A stretch of DNA of 64,000 nt from Chlorophyllum brunneum. Lineage: Eukaryota; Basidiomycota; Agaricomycetes; Agaricales; Agaricaceae. The stretch is taken from assembly GCA_963576785.1 (NCBI GenBank), contig OY756149.1, positions 2,108,001-2,172,000 on the forward strand. The letters run 5' to 3'. Below are positions 1 through 12,163 of the stretch, piece by piece. A program made the translations under genes and the position numbers. The notes beneath the pieces are model-generated. The model was given only the letters and a program-made list of their open reading frames with translations, did not search any database and had not been told where the DNA came from. Numbering within the stretch: position 1 is the stretch's first letter; each line of letters begins with the position of its first letter.

Positions 1-1006
1 GAACATCTAATATTAGAGGTTTCGATTTCGGAACATGCGGTACGAAGGGGTTCAACTGAATCAGGCTGACAAGATGCCGGGTGGAATGTCATTGCGAATG
101 ACCTTCTGAAAACTGATTGTTGGGGTCTGGTGCATGTTCCCGCGGCGAAATGTGGGTATAGACGGATAATCATCGTTTTCATGGTTGGAGTTAGGGTTTT
201 AGGCCTGACATGACACACGACTTGCGGAGTACCCCATGGGCATGGAGATAAGGAGTTAGGGAGTTGCTCGAGGGTAATAGGGTTGCGTGCTCACTTCGCC
301 CAGTATCAAATATCCCGCCGGCTTCCCAAGGTCAACAACTCCTGAGAAATCAATTTACACTGTCAATACAAAGTCTCTGTGCACACATTTGACCAAAAAC
401 GTACCCGAGTCGTCTGCTTCGACTTGGTCGAACATGAATATCTATGCTCACATGCCAGAACCAGACCATAGTGACGATGATTTCCCGTGTGATACCGATA
501 TCTTCCCTTGTCCTAATAATAGTGTGTAAGAGTACAATGGGAGTAAGAGCGGGCTAGTGTTGACGTGGGTGGATATCTATATCCAGGCCCGCAGCGTTGA
601 AGCTGACGATCGTTCTGTTGGGCAGGGACCAGAAATAACGGTGATACCGTTTATATCATCTCCGAAGCGATCAGTCAGCAACACCGTTCGGCGTTATGTG
701 CGACGTTAGTGTAGTGGCCAATCATCTGATGTCGATATAGGGTATATTCATAGGTTACAGCATACGACGCGCGCGACATCCAGAAATACCTGTAAGGTAT
801 GATCCAACGACGTCCGAGTTAGTGCTGAGGATACCCTGCACGGGCCGAGATAGATGGCACGCACTTTTTATCAACCGGGTGGCATCCCGTACCTCCATAA
901 AAACCTATTCGGAACAGGGAAGGCCACGTCAGGGCTAACAAAATCCCTAATGAATCGCTCGCTTACGTGCTTCATGTAACCATTTCGTGGCACTTGGGGC
1001 CGGGTA
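1..1006. other. Intergenic stretch, no gene recognised
   Basis: No open frame here has a recognisable motif or convincing exon structure. The longest is an 80-codon plus-strand frame at 287-529 of mixed composition with no signal peptide or domain. I treat the stretch as intergenic DNA downstream of the F-box gene. Confidence 0.5.
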
Positions 1007-3631
1007 TCACACCCTAACCTTCCGAACATCCCAACGAACCTTCGCGTTCCCCTCTACACCTGGTCCATAGTCTGAATCTCTGAAGAGTACGATGACTTTT
1101 CCACCAGTCGCGCCAGGCGCGCCGTCCCAGTGATCTACTCGCCTCAGTTTCCCGCATTTCCACGCCAAGACACTCGCAATCTCGTCGTTCTTCCTGATGC
1201 GACTGCGGTCGGTCATGAGAATATTCGCATTATGGTTAGGAGGAGGGATGTAAGTGGCCCCGGCGGAGCCAGTACTGGTGTCGTTTGGTAGTGTGCCATT
1301 GTTGGGAAGCGCGTTGGGCGAAATTTCATAGAAGAATTTGACACCATGGAACGTCGTCAACTCCTCAAAGCCAGACAACGCCTCCGCCCATTCAACCATG
1401 TTCGTCACAGGACCTTGTGCTTGCCCTCTCCCCCCACTGGTATTTGATCCATATCCAGACAAAGGGTTGTTATTATTGGGACCAGCAGAACGTAATCGTC
1501 GACCAACATCCAGCCAAGTCAATCCAGGCACACACCGAGCCAGCACCCGAATATCATCTAAGTCACCCCAACCCTCCACTTCAACCCTCTTCACGGTTGC
1601 ACCAGCTTTCCGTAAATTCCTGTAGAACTCCTCATTCACATTTGAGGCATTGGGTGTACCATCCGAGATGTATTTCTCCGTCCCGGACGAAGAGCTGGGG
1701 TTAGATCCAAGAGCTGCTCCCATCAGTTTAAATCCCTTGATGACTTGCAGGGGCCTCGGTTCGTCACATTCGGCTCGGAGTATCATGTTTATCACATCGC
1801 GGTTGGCATGTAGCTCACGAAGTTTGGGTAGCATGTTACGCGGGGGTTCACGAAGGCGTCTGAATTGAGGAGTAGGACCTACGTCAAGGACTTTCAGTGT
1901 TTCGAGATTTGAGTGTGCCAAGAGGAAAGTCTGGAGCGGATTCTGGTAGACAGTGGTTGTAGTCGGAGCAGGAACGGAGGAATCACTTGACAAATACGCT
2001 GCTGGCAGCGATGGTGTGATGGTGACAGTGGTCGTTGTAAAACAAGTGAGATTCGTGAGCGTGATAGAGGTAAGTTGTGACCAACGCCCGTATAAGAGGA
2101 ATTCGTTTGCGACAGGCTTTGAAGCGGGAGGGTTCTTGAATGCAATTTCAAGGTTCTGCGCAAGACCTCTAAATGTTCACCGAAAGCATAAACATTGTGT
2201 TCGATACTTACGTGAATGTTGGGGCACTGATGGAGGATCGAAGCTATCCTGGCAAACGATGGTGTCTTGGGAGTGCCGTAACTGGACTGGGTAGCTCGCA
2301 AGGAGATGGACCGCAAGTTGGTCAACTAGCACAAACAATGGGTGACGGAGTGTTGGTGAAAGAATTTGAACGGGACTCACTGCAGATTTTACCAATTTAT
2401 CATCTCCGTCTCCTTCTGCATGTTCCTCAACGTCGCCGGTATCGCCATTCCACAACGGAGAGAAAACCATATTGTCCGAGACTTCCATCGCTCGTAGTGA
2501 ACCTCCACAGCTCTCTACAAGTGTTCTCCAAACTGTGCTATTGTCAACGACAGACATAGGGGAATGATTCGAGTCCCACTTGATCTTGACCAGCCCAGTC
2601 AACTTCGCAAGTGCAGCGACAAAGTACTTCTCCTGCCTCTCGTGAATCGAAACCTTCTTGGCTACTGCACCACCCTTTTCATCTCCGGTTTCATCCGCAG
2701 AACTGGAGGATGTATCCTCCTCGGTACTCGTAGCGCTCACAACTGCTTCGGGCTTCACCCCAGCCTCAAAATTGTTCCGGGATTTTGTGGCCAGACCAGA
2801 CGACCCAACAGTTTTCCGACACACCCTCGGTACCAAAACGCGTCTGTCACTTCTCTCGTCAACAACTTCTACGATCCTCACGTTCGCCGCTAGATCTGTC
2901 CTCTCGTGCAAGTGCTTCCACACTCCAACCATGGACACCTTGGCCCTGATAAGGCGATATTCCCAATGCCTCGGAAATACAACTTCGCTGAGTCTCTTGC
3001 ATGTCAGACCGAAATTCATGAGGTCTTCGCGCGCCTCAATGAACGAGACAATCCGGTCGAGTATCTCCGTCGGTTGGCGCATGAGCAGGACTCTTGGCTT
3101 TAATAGCGCGTGCGGATTGGTCGAGTTCCCGGACCCGATGTCATCGTGAGTCAGGGAGGAAAGAATGAATGGTTCGACAACATTGCACAAGTGCATGCAC
3201 AGTTTATGTTCATCGGCACTGAGAAGCCTGAACTGGCGCCCCCCACCTCCACCCCCAATAACGCGTGAAGGCAACGACGCGAGGAGCTCAATCAGCGTGT
3301 TGATCGCGTTGAACGGATCTCTGCGGTCGTACGACCTCAGATTCGTGTCAAACTTCCCAGATCGGAGAGATCCACCGGCGTGGAGACCGTGTGCAGTCCC
3401 CGATGACTGCTTCCAGCGATCTGCCGTGTTGCTGCCAGGGGTTTGGATCCCAGATGCAGCGCGACGAGATACACGGACATGAGGGGGGAGTGAAAAATTC
3501 CCAGACTCTGTTTTTGCGAGAGCTCGCTGGGCGGTGGACGACTTCAAGGACTGCGGTGACATGAGGGTTACCCCGCAGGAGCTCCCAGGATGCTGTGATG
3601 GGAATTTTGGGCGCTTTGCGAGTTCCGTCAT
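1007..3631 (-). CDS. F-box / leucine-rich-repeat-like protein
   Basis: Three exons fit: 3631-2381, 2325-2212 and 2155-1007. The two introns (55 and 56 bp) start GTGAGT and GTAAGT, end in TAG and CAG, and keep frame, giving about 837 residues. Residues ~182-226 form an F-box: a PTEILDRIVSFI core, then LTCKRLSEVVFP. F-box proteins link substrates to SCF ubiquitin ligases through Skp1. The C-terminal half has leucine-spaced segments (LRSISL, LETLKVLDV, LPKLRELHA), as in fungal F-box proteins with degenerate leucine-rich repeats. The N-terminal 150 residues are low-complexity, with a run of five to six glycines. The open frame extends to 3673 but only from a GTG, so I chose the first ATG at 3631. 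The substrate is unknown. Family assignment is firm; the exact start is less sure. Confidence 0.82.
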
Positions 3632-4388
3632 GACCGTGCGCTGATCGATGATCCTGTCAATACATTCCCCCACGAACTCGGAGTCTTTGACATGGTTAAC
3701 AATAGCAAGATTATCAAGGGGAAGTTAACAATTTGTTGCACCGAGGGAGGAGGGACAGAAATAACTTACTTCTACCCTGATGTGATGGAGGCTCAGCTGG
3801 CGCATAGTACATTTTGTCTGCGGGGACATCACATGTGCAAAAACATTCTATCCCTAGCCAACCCTCTCACTAACACTAGAAGCTAGGCTCATATTAGAAG
3901 TCCTCTTTGTAGGGGGGGGGGGGGCCGCGGATGGCCGAACAGCCCGATTCATCCCCAAATCTAAAAAGTAATAACACATCTTGTTCTCAACGCCGTTGGC
4001 CAACGAAGAGCCGTCTAAATTGGTGTTCAATTGCTGTGATAGCACTGCAAATCTCTTGAGCCAGTCTCTCCCTGGTGTGACCCGAGCGAGACCGAATGAG
4101 AACATGGGCGCCCATAAAACACACGAGGATCCAAGAAAAAACAACGTAGTGAATGATGCCATCCAACCTGGCCACACTACTTCAAAGGCACAGCATCTCA
4201 CGAGTACAACTGCGTGGTCGATTTGATTGCGGCCGGAAAAGGGGTCTAGGTCGTGATACACCAGGCAGAGTTCGATCGATTTATAATAATTCATCCCCAA
4301 CAATTGTTAACCATCATTCAGTGGGTGGACTGCGACGGTTTATACAAACTTTGACTGCCGAGCATGAACCAGCATTTACCTCCATAGC
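3632..4388. other. Gene-poor stretch with one coding-like minus-strand frame
   Basis: A minus-strand frame (4303-3854, 149 codons) holds a hydrophobic stretch able to span a membrane (around ASFTTLFFLGSSCVLWAP), then a hydrophilic tail. The frame crosses a run of ten or more C on the coding strand (G on plus, near 3917), which encodes prolines and is a likely slippage site. It lies just downstream of small gene B1 and could be a further exon of it, but I found no splice pair that joins them in frame. Nothing is recognised by family. Confidence 0.25.
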
Positions 4389-4675
4389 TCAGGAACGCAT
4401 CAATAATCCTTCGTCTATCTCATCCCTCTCGCCAGATCTGACTGTGACAGCGGTCTGGCCTGTACCGGTGCTGTCTACTAGCGGAAGATCTACAGTTCGG
4501 AGCCGAGGAGTCTGCGGAATGTCACCCATGCTGGAGCCTGTAGTTCTACGTTGGGACTTCCTGATACTCCCGTCATCTGAAGGGAAATGAGCTAGAGCTA
4601 GAGAAGGGTGAGACCATCACACCCAGGCTATGACTTACTATCGACCGGGGTCGTGTTCTCAGAGGACTTGTTCAT
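4389..4675 (-). CDS. Small two-exon gene B1, 74 aa, unknown function
   Basis: Exon 1 is 4675-4639 (37 nt) and exon 2 is 4576-4389 (188 nt). The 62-bp intron starts GTAAGT and ends TTCAG. The 74-residue product is hydrophilic, rich in Ser, Thr, Asp and Glu, with a central PQTPRLRTVDLPLVD block. There is no signal peptide, membrane segment, zinc site or C-terminal CAAX box. I do not recognise the family, but the gene is real by comparison. Two more copies in this window (14.39 kb and 17.83/25.64 kb) share the 37-nt first exon, the phase-1 intron and the PxxPRL...LP block. B1 is the only copy without a stop or insertion. A GTAAAT...CGCAG pair just after the stop may mark an intron in the 3' UTR or an alternative third exon. 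Confidence 0.6.
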
Positions 4676-4890
4676 CGGAAAATCTCGAAACTGCGTGCTT
4701 TTTGTAGGTAACTATCACCATTATAGAGGTTGAGTCAGCGGATAAGAGGAGAGGTTGCTTGAGGTGAAGAACTCACAAGAAGCAAGGGATGAAGCGATGG
4801 AAGGCAGGGCAAGGAACTGTCACTAGATATAGGCTAGAATTTGGCGCCTAAAGGAATATTTTATCGTGCAATTTCTGCTATAGGCATCAA

Positions 4891-5830
4891 TCAAACAGCA
4901 CTTCGGGGGAGCCCTAGACATAGTACCATATGGCCAATCTCGAGATCTGGGATGGCCCTGCCCAGCGCGCATGTGACGTTATGAAGTTCAACGTCTATTG
5001 TTGTCCGATTACCGAAGGTCCGAGATATGGCTCTGTCCACCGTCACAGGCCTCCATAGGTTAGCTGTCATAGAATATACGTCGACCATTAAGGCGCCATT
5101 GTTTCCGTAGCTGAGAATAAAGATGGGCCAGTATTGCCTAGGTGTTGTCAAGCCGTAGTCGTCCATAATACCATGATAAGATCATATTATTCTACTGCTA
5201 TCTTGGTAGGATTCTGCTCATCCCCTGGCACCGCCGAACCAGTTGTCATCTGTCGCGAACCCATCATGAATAAGAGTGGCACCACCACTACGCCCGATGT
5301 GATTGGATAAGGCCTGCTCCATCGCACTTTACCGGATCATCAGTCTCTAGGAAGTCCAAACATGCCAAGCACCCATCCTCGTTCTGCAAATAACACTATC
5401 CTGTACAGCGTCGGTGTCAACGTCGGCTAGCGATGTAACCCCACATACATCCTGGGGTCCCACTATCATTTTGGATGCCCAAGCTGGTAACTTGATGGAC
5501 GCCCTTCACGGTGTGATCACCATCTCCCCTTTATTAGTTGCATCATTCAATATAAGGGTTCGAGTCGGGGTCAATATGGGGTACCCATGCACATTGCAAA
5601 ACCCGGGTAAGTCCGAAGCTAGCGTTGTCAGGGTCGCGAACTGAAGCTCATAAGTCTTTTTTTGGATTGTCCGACATTCACCAAACACCAATTCTATTGA
5701 TTTCCCTTTCAGGAGCACGAGGAGGGTAGCCACCGGTACCGAGAATGGTGTACCACGCAAAAGTTGTACCAGGCCGTGAGATGCTGCTCATTACCGAAAC
5801 CTCATAACGCTACTGGCGCCAAATTGAAGA
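4891..5830 (-). pseudogene. Unrecognised, probably decayed multi-exon gene
   Basis: Several coding-like segments follow one another on the minus strand but in different frames. They include one near 5,800 containing TTFAWYTILGTGGYPPRAPE, one at 5640-5510, one near 5500-5360, one near 5330-5240 containing FATDDNWFGGA, and an open frame at 5166-4891 beginning MDDYGLTTPRQYW. Some junctions could be short introns, but stops intervene and I could not build one continuous model. No family is recognised. A diverged inverted copy lies at about 7170-7640, which shows that this block was once a defined unit. Treat it as a relic or an unresolved gene, not a confirmed protein. Confidence 0.35.
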
Positions 5831-6369
5831 TGCCTATCCATCTACAAATAGATGAGTGAAAGGGGTATACCCACCGGTTGAACAAAGCTGCGGTGTGTAC
5901 CATTCGACGTCATGAAGCCTGAAGCCCAAACCCTGATTTTGCCCCCACGTTTTCGCATGTCCGTGCTCATACCGATTCGCACTCCACCCCCGCTGTACTC
6001 AACCACTTCGTTGATGCTGCTGCTTCTTGTGCCAATGCCAACCCATCCCTATACCCTTCTCTACCTGTCCCGACATTCTGCATGGATGACTTCACCCCGT
6101 TCTCTCCCAAATTAGGGTTCTTCGAGACTAATGTCTGCACCGTGGTTGACCAAATGCTAGACCCGCGATTACCCTCTAGGATCGTTTCCGGGTCATTGTA
6201 CGACCAACACCCACCCCAAGAGCACCCCTACACCCGGGCATCCTCTGCCTACTTGGCACTTGTCCAAATCTATGCCTGAACTGACTAATTACCCTCCACT
6301 GCCATCCTACATTCTCGACATCAGTCTTCTCTCCAGCCCTGGTGTCGGTTCGGATGCAACACACTCGAA
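5831..6369. other. No gene recognised
   Basis: Only short overlapping frames occur on both strands, with no motif, no splice-supported structure and no clear similarity to the rest of the window. Confidence 0.4.
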
Positions 6370-6930
6370 ACCGTGCACTATTTATTCACCCAGTGCAGTC
6401 GGTACGCATCCTGGCGTGTGGAGGCCCCTGTATCGATACCACCTTTGAGTCCGCTAACATGCATCTTCATGACCACCCTCGATTAGCGGCTCTACTTAAA
6501 GCTATATTCATCGACTCAGTCTCCTGGCCTTGCGGGCGTTCATTCTTTTACACTGCACTCTTCCCGCCTCTTGACAGGCTGTTTGATTAAGAATGAATCC
6601 TCCATTTCTCACCTCTTCAATGACGTTGGGTCCTTACTTGAGTGGCACGGGAATGCCATCTAGCTTTCATTTACTTGGCTGGGTGTATCTAGGGCTTGGT
6701 TGCCAGACATTCTTCCAACCTCTTACCACCCCGAAAACTATTATTCTCCCCCGTTATTGTTCACACCCCCTCCCTACCCCTTCCTCTAATGTCACTATCG
6801 AACTCCTATAACTCTTGTAACATTGCTTTGTCTGCTCTTCGCTGCTGTTACTGTGGTTGACGAGGTGTATGTCACCTGAGCTCTTTATAGCGTAGTCGGC
6901 TGAATTGATGTTATGTTATGTAGTGCTCTC
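6370..6930 (+). repeat. Diverged dispersed repeat, copy 1
   Basis: This stretch aligns by eye, in the same orientation and order, with 13,500-13,910. Shared anchors include a block reading CCAGTGC...GCGT, a TGGCCTTG(C/T)GGGCGTTCATTCTT block, a GGTGTATCTAGGGCTTGG-like block, and a TAGCGTAGT(C/T)GGCTGAATT block near the end. There is no conserved open frame. It could be the shared 3' flank of an old duplication or an eroded transposon. Confidence 0.5.
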
Positions 6931-7169
6931 GTTCGACGTTAATCGGTAGTAACAGTAACAGAAGTGGGGTGTCACTCTCTAGATGATCGGCATCACCACT
7001 ATCAGCTTCACTTCGGTCATTTTTCGGCTCTACTTTTATCACTCCCTCCTGTCATCTCCCGCTGATAGCGGTGGGAAAAAATATATTTGCAGTTGAATTG
7101 TATCAATCTATGCAACCCGATGTCGAAACAGTGCCTCTTACGTCTTGTTTTCCCAGTTCCCATTGTTTC

Positions 7170-7640
7170 AGCCCGCTTGCATGCTTGCTTCCTATACGCC
7201 GTATAAAGATAGCGTTATTTTTGTAGAACGAGATGTTCCCCTCATGGGCATTTGGTGTTTGGCCTTTCTGAGACCCGAATGGTCCGGTAGAGCGGGATGG
7301 AATTGTCGTGGTCCGACAAGCCTTGTGGAATCATATCGGATGTATTTCTTATTGATTGGGTTCGCGACCGATGACAACTGGTTGGGCGGTGGGTGATGAG
7401 CTAAATCTTACCAAGATAGCAGTAGAATAATTATGGATGACTACGGCTCGACAACACCGAGGTAATACTGGTTTATGATTAGTCCCAGCTACGGAAACAA
7501 TGGAGTCTTAATTGACATGACGAAATATCAGGCCTTTGGTAATCAGATGACAATGAATGTTGAACTTTGTAATGCTAAATGTACGTCAGTCCACCCCTGT
7601 ATTCCGAACTTGACCATGTCTGGCGAGGGTTCCATGTACG
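7170..7640 (+). pseudogene. Diverged inverted copy of the 4.9-5.8 kb unit
   Basis: Read on the plus strand, this matches the minus strand of 4.97-5.40 kb. Shared blocks include GGGTTCGCGAC(C/A)GATGACAACTGGTT, ACCAAGATAGCAGTAGAATAAT, and the segment coding MDDYGxTTPRxYW followed by SYGNNGxL. Here the PR-YW junction carries a stop (TAA) and the frame after GVLI has lost about ten residues, so this copy cannot code for the same protein. No family is recognised. Confidence 0.5.
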
Positions 7641-7681
7641 CGATCTTCACCCCAAGTTATCTCCCCTCCCTCTCCGCTAAC

Positions 7682-9044
7682 CTAATCCTCTGTCGGAATA
7701 CCAACTTCGCCTTTCTCATCGTTCTGCTTCTCATCTGACTTTTGACTCTGACTTTCGTTATAATCTTCCGCAATCCGTCCAATCTCCCTGATCAAGTCCT
7801 TCCGCTCCGCGATCAACTCCCTCCACAACTCAAGATCGAATCCCCGTACATGATACAAAGCCTCACGGCGACTGGATATAGACCGATCCAATACCGAAGA
7901 GTACGAAACTTCCTTTCCTTGGTATAAAAACCTATTTTATTACGATCAAGTTTCCATCTAACAACTGTTGGTAAAGCACTCACCACAGGTATCCTAGAAC
8001 AACTGTCGTAAGTCCAGAAAGGTATGTTATAGGTTCCATAATGTCCCTAACATATACTCAAATATGAAATCCTCTACCCAGTACACATTACTCACCATCC
8101 AAAATCCCAAAATGTGAGTCGTGCGACTGCAGCCCAGTAAACAACCAACATTGCAAATCCACCTATTGCCAATCGCTCTGCATCCCTATGCGCATCTCGA
8201 TCGCATTCACTTTTAATTACCTTCATATCCCCAATCCGCTTTTCTATCACATCCAATCTGCGCCTAAGAAATTGTGTCCGAGCTGCGAAAGTGGGTACTT
8301 GGACTCTCAACACTATTTCTGTATCCTTCTCTTTACCATCGATCTTCTTCTTCAATATTTCTTGATTATTGCTACCTTCATTGGAGATCATGGAAGCATC
8401 GCCGTGGTGCGTCATCACAACTCGGAATTCAGCCGCCCTCGCAACATCTCTGATAAAATCACCAATATCCGTCGATTCGGACCATTGAAATACTTGACCA
8501 CCAAGTGAAATACTTCGAAAAGAGATATCGGGTATATGAGGTGCGAGTGTTTTGAGGATCAGGCGTGATACATGTGATAGAGGTTGAGCAGGATGAAGAA
8601 GGAATACTGTAGGTGGTGGAATTGATAGTTTGTGGTTTTTGGGTTCTTTTGTAGAGTTATGGGATTGTGGTTTTTTGTGTTGGATTTTGCCGAGTGGGAG
8701 AATGAGTTTGAATAGGTGTGATGAAGTTGGAGCGAGCTTTCCTAGTGTCATTGAGTATTAATGCTGTGTTAAGAGATATGGAGTGTACCTTTACCCTCAT
8801 GCACTCCCTCTAGTTCATCTGCGTCGTCCCCATTTCCATGGATAAAGCTCTCTTTATCATTCAACCACTTCGCACTCCCTGGTTTGTCTGCTAGAAATTT
8901 GGAATGGTGGACATCTAATCCTCGTTTGCCAATACCCCTATATGATCCAATGCATCTCAGAGTAGCATGACCCTGGATAAGAGATGGTGTAGCCCTGCAA
9001 CGGAGGAGGTTATGGATGTGCAGCATGGGCGAGTAAACATACAT
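7682..9044 (-). CDS. mcu: Mitochondrial calcium uniporter channel subunit (MCU homologue)
   Basis: Four exons (9044-8789, 8741-8096, 8046-7984, 7931-7682) with 47-52 bp GT-AG introns give 404 residues in frame. The signature is complete: TM1 (FAMLVVYWAAVARLTFWDFG), the selectivity-filter motif WDIMEP at ~residues 301-306, and TM2 (ITYLSGLTTVVLGYLWFLY). The second exon-exon junction falls inside the Trp codon of WDIMEP, and the third inside the Trp of YLW. In this family the Asp and Glu of the DIME motif coordinate Ca2+ in the inner-membrane pore of a tetramer. The N-terminus is basic and rich in Arg and His, fitting a matrix presequence. Coiled-coil segments flank the membrane pair. A start at the second Met, six residues later, is also possible. 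The gene lies tail-on to the decayed 7.2-7.6 kb unit. Confidence 0.93.
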
Positions 9045-9233
9045 TTACCTCGCACCAAACATATAGTACTCATGACGTCATCACATTTGATCGTGAGTTT
9101 CGATCAAGCAATCTCATAGCAAATTCACTAAACAGTCCCATATTCCTTCTTACCAACCCAACCACAAAAGTACATTCATATTGATATACATCCAATTATA
9201 ATGTTCGGATATAAAATAAAAATAATAATTTTT

Positions 9234-11858
9234 TCACACTTTCGTCTCCCGCACCAACACTTTTTCTCTACTCCTCTCCTCTTCCTCGATCTCTTTCTTA
9301 ATCTTCAAATCCTACATCCCAAATTCCCTCAACATCAAATCCAACGCATTAAAGTAGAAATGGGAAACTTACGAAACAAGGTGCGAACCTACTCTTTTCT
9401 CTAATCCTCGCACCGTATTTGTAGAACAAGAATGGAGAAGGGAGGAAGAGTAGTCCGATGAAACCTATGAGTGTACATGCCCAATTTACGCCCAACTGAA
9501 AAATAAAATATTGTGGTGTTAGTCGTTTGATGGGAGAGGGAGAGAAGATACATACGTTATTGAACATTTGCACTGTGAATAATGGAAATGCAGCAGCAAC
9601 TGCTGATCTAACAAACGTATTCGCAGAAAACGCAGAAGCGCTATACATCCTAAAATCCACATTCTATCAAACCGCACCAACAAATCTTCAAAGGCAAAAA
9701 CTCACAAATACGTATCAACGAGATAACTCTTCAAAAAAATACCATTGAGCGCCGAATGAGCAAAAAAAACCACCACTCACCAAAAAACTCATGAAAATCA
9801 AACTAATCCCCATTCCTACAAATATCGTACTTAGGCCAGGCACATACCACGGTACACTCTCAAAATTCCCTGTCCACCCCAACCAAAAAGTTCCAATCAC
9901 AAGACACGGCGATCCAATCATCGCTGCAATAAGTCTATACTCTGCTGGTGGAAATCCCCTCCATTCGGCAATCAAACGTGGATAATTCCACATTGTGGCG
10001 TAATTTATAATTGAACCGATTGTTGTTCCGATTCCGATTCCGATGAAGATTAAGCCGCTTTGGGAGATGGTGAAGTTGTGGTGTTGGGTGAAGATTATTG
10101 GGAAGGCTTGGAATACTATGAAGTGGTTTGTTAGTGGATGGGAGGGGGAAGGGAATGGGGACGTACGTGCGTAGAGAATTCCGTAGACGATTGCCATGTA
10201 GATTGTTACGAGCACGAGGATGGGTTCCATTGATAACATTTTGAATGGCCGGAAGAGTGTACGATTGATCACACCGTGGATCGACCAATCTTGTTTCTCA
10301 TGTTCAGCGTAAAGATTTTTATTGCCTACTGGATCTTCTTTACGCAATCGCCGGACCTAACACAAAGTCATAAACAAATCCGTGAAAGTCAACCAAAACC
10401 GTACCTTTCTGAGCAAAAGGATCGGCGCATACGTCTCAGGCAAGAAAGGGATAGTAACCACCGTACACGCCGCCGCAAAAAACATCATAACCCAAAATAC
10501 CCATCTCCAACTAACACCTTTTTGAATAATACTGGGACAAACAAAAAACCACAACACAGATCGCCAAGAAGAGGGCGCGCCAATCGGGATCAAAGATTAA
10601 TCAGTCGAGATCCACGCAGTAGATCGGGCAGATCTAAAAATAGGCGGAAAAAAGTGCTCACAATCCCGAAATAACTGGACCCAAAACGGGACCCAGGAAC
10701 ACACTAGCTCCAAAGCAGCACATGGCCGGACCGCGCCCTGCCGCAGGCCAAACATCCGCAATGACGCCACCGGAAGTGACCAGAGGAGCGACAGCGAAGA
10801 AACCCGACAAAAATCGAGTGATGAGGAGTGTTTGGATGTTGGTTGCGAGAGTTTGACCGAGGTGAAAGACTGTGTAGAGAGTTAATGTGAGTGCGAGAAT
10901 TGGTTTGCGACCTATGAGTTCACTGCCTGGGCCCCAGAAGAGTGGCTGGATGGAGAGGTTAGTTGAGTATGTCGAATTGGAGAAGGGACATACGCCGAAG
11001 ACGAAGCCGAGAAGAAAGACAGTTGTTGTTAGGAATGATACTTCGCGGCTTGTCTTAAACTCGGCCATGATATTCTTCAATGCAACAGATGGGGCCGATG
11101 AGGCGTACGTGCTATATATGGCACGGTTAGAGGGTAGAAATGGGGCAAAGCACCACTTACATATTCAAGGTCATAATGATGCACAATGCGGTAATAAACC
11201 GTTTGTAGCGTTTATTCCAATTCTGCGGGTTCTCGGGATCATCAGGGCCGTCCCATCCCACTAGATCTGGATCTAGAGTTGCTGAAGGGGATACGAAGGA
11301 ATGTGCGGGTATGATCTCGCCCTCAGCTCGTTCTTCCGCCCCCTCCTCCTGTTCTGCTGCTTCTTCAGCTTCTTGTTCGCCTTCTCGCCTTTCGCGTATT
11401 GAACTAGGAACCCTGTCCGCGGCGGTCCTCGACAGAAACTTTGGTGATTCGGCAAGGGGAACCGTACCCTTTGGTGGTGGTTCACGGAGAGCACTACCAC
11501 CGTACATCTGGAACTGTTGTTCACCGTGGGATATCTCACGTTCGAGAGGTGTTCGAGGTAGCAGTGGCGAGCCGTCAGATCGTGCGGGGCCATAAAACCA
11601 TCTACGGTGTGGGCGGGATAGTGTGGTTGGGGTTTGTGTGGGAATTGTGAATGCTCGTGCTTGGGGTTGAGGGTGCGGTTCTGGTGGGGGTGTGGTGCCA
11701 TGGTAAGGATGAGGGTGCGAGGGATTATAGGCGGAATATCTGCGACGAGAGGGAATTGGTAGTCCAGGTGGTTGAGATGTGGAGGGGGTATCAGTAGGCT
11801 CATTTTGTGTATTGTACGATGAGCTGGAGGAGCTTGAAGAAGAGGGCGGTGGTGGCAT
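9234..11858 (-). CDS. Major facilitator transporter, DHA1 drug:H+ antiporter type
   Basis: Ten exons: 11858-11161, 11111-10994, 10945-10662, 10531-10405, 10356-10167, 10115-9781, 9728-9706, 9649-9556, 9495-9373, 9296-9234. All junctions are GT-AG and the sum is 2055 nt, giving 684 residues. The family hallmark NPQNWNKRYK lies just before TM1. PLFWGPGSELIGRKP (motif A region, loop 2-3) and FYKYGARIR after the last helix also match 12-TM fungal multidrug and polyamine antiporters. The first ~210 residues are an unusually long cytosolic tail rich in Pro, Ser and Glu. Exon 7 is only 23 nt. The last exon adds a Glu/Arg-rich tail. The product should sit in the plasma membrane or vacuole and exchange protons for small organic substrates; the substrate is unknown. 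An in-frame GTG upstream (11957) was not used. Confidence 0.9.
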
Positions 11859-12163
11859 GTTGTCGTAGGTTGAAGGCAAGAGAGTTGGTGAAAGTGAGAC
11901 TTTATTGGAAATAAACAAAAGCCGACGATCGCCGAGATGGTCCCGAGAAGAGGTCACCTATGATTCATGGAGTACAAGTAGCAGCGATGTGGGGTAGGTG
12001 AGAGGAGCGTGTGGGGCGTGGGTGGCCCGGTCGGTGTCGGTTGGGGGTTTATCTAAGTTTAACCTCCTGTAGTAACTCTTGTAGATATGTTGGGATGCTG
12101 TGGCGATGAGTCGTGTGAACAACATAAAATCATGTGATTGCAGGTCCTTGCCTCCCCACCACC

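Noticed and set aside
3631..3673. F-box gene start at 3673
   Set aside because: That codon is GTG; the first in-frame ATG is at 3631.
4389..4675. B family as lipopeptide pheromone precursors or secreted effectors
   Set aside because: The products are of pheromone-precursor size, but there is no C-terminal CAAX and no signal peptide.
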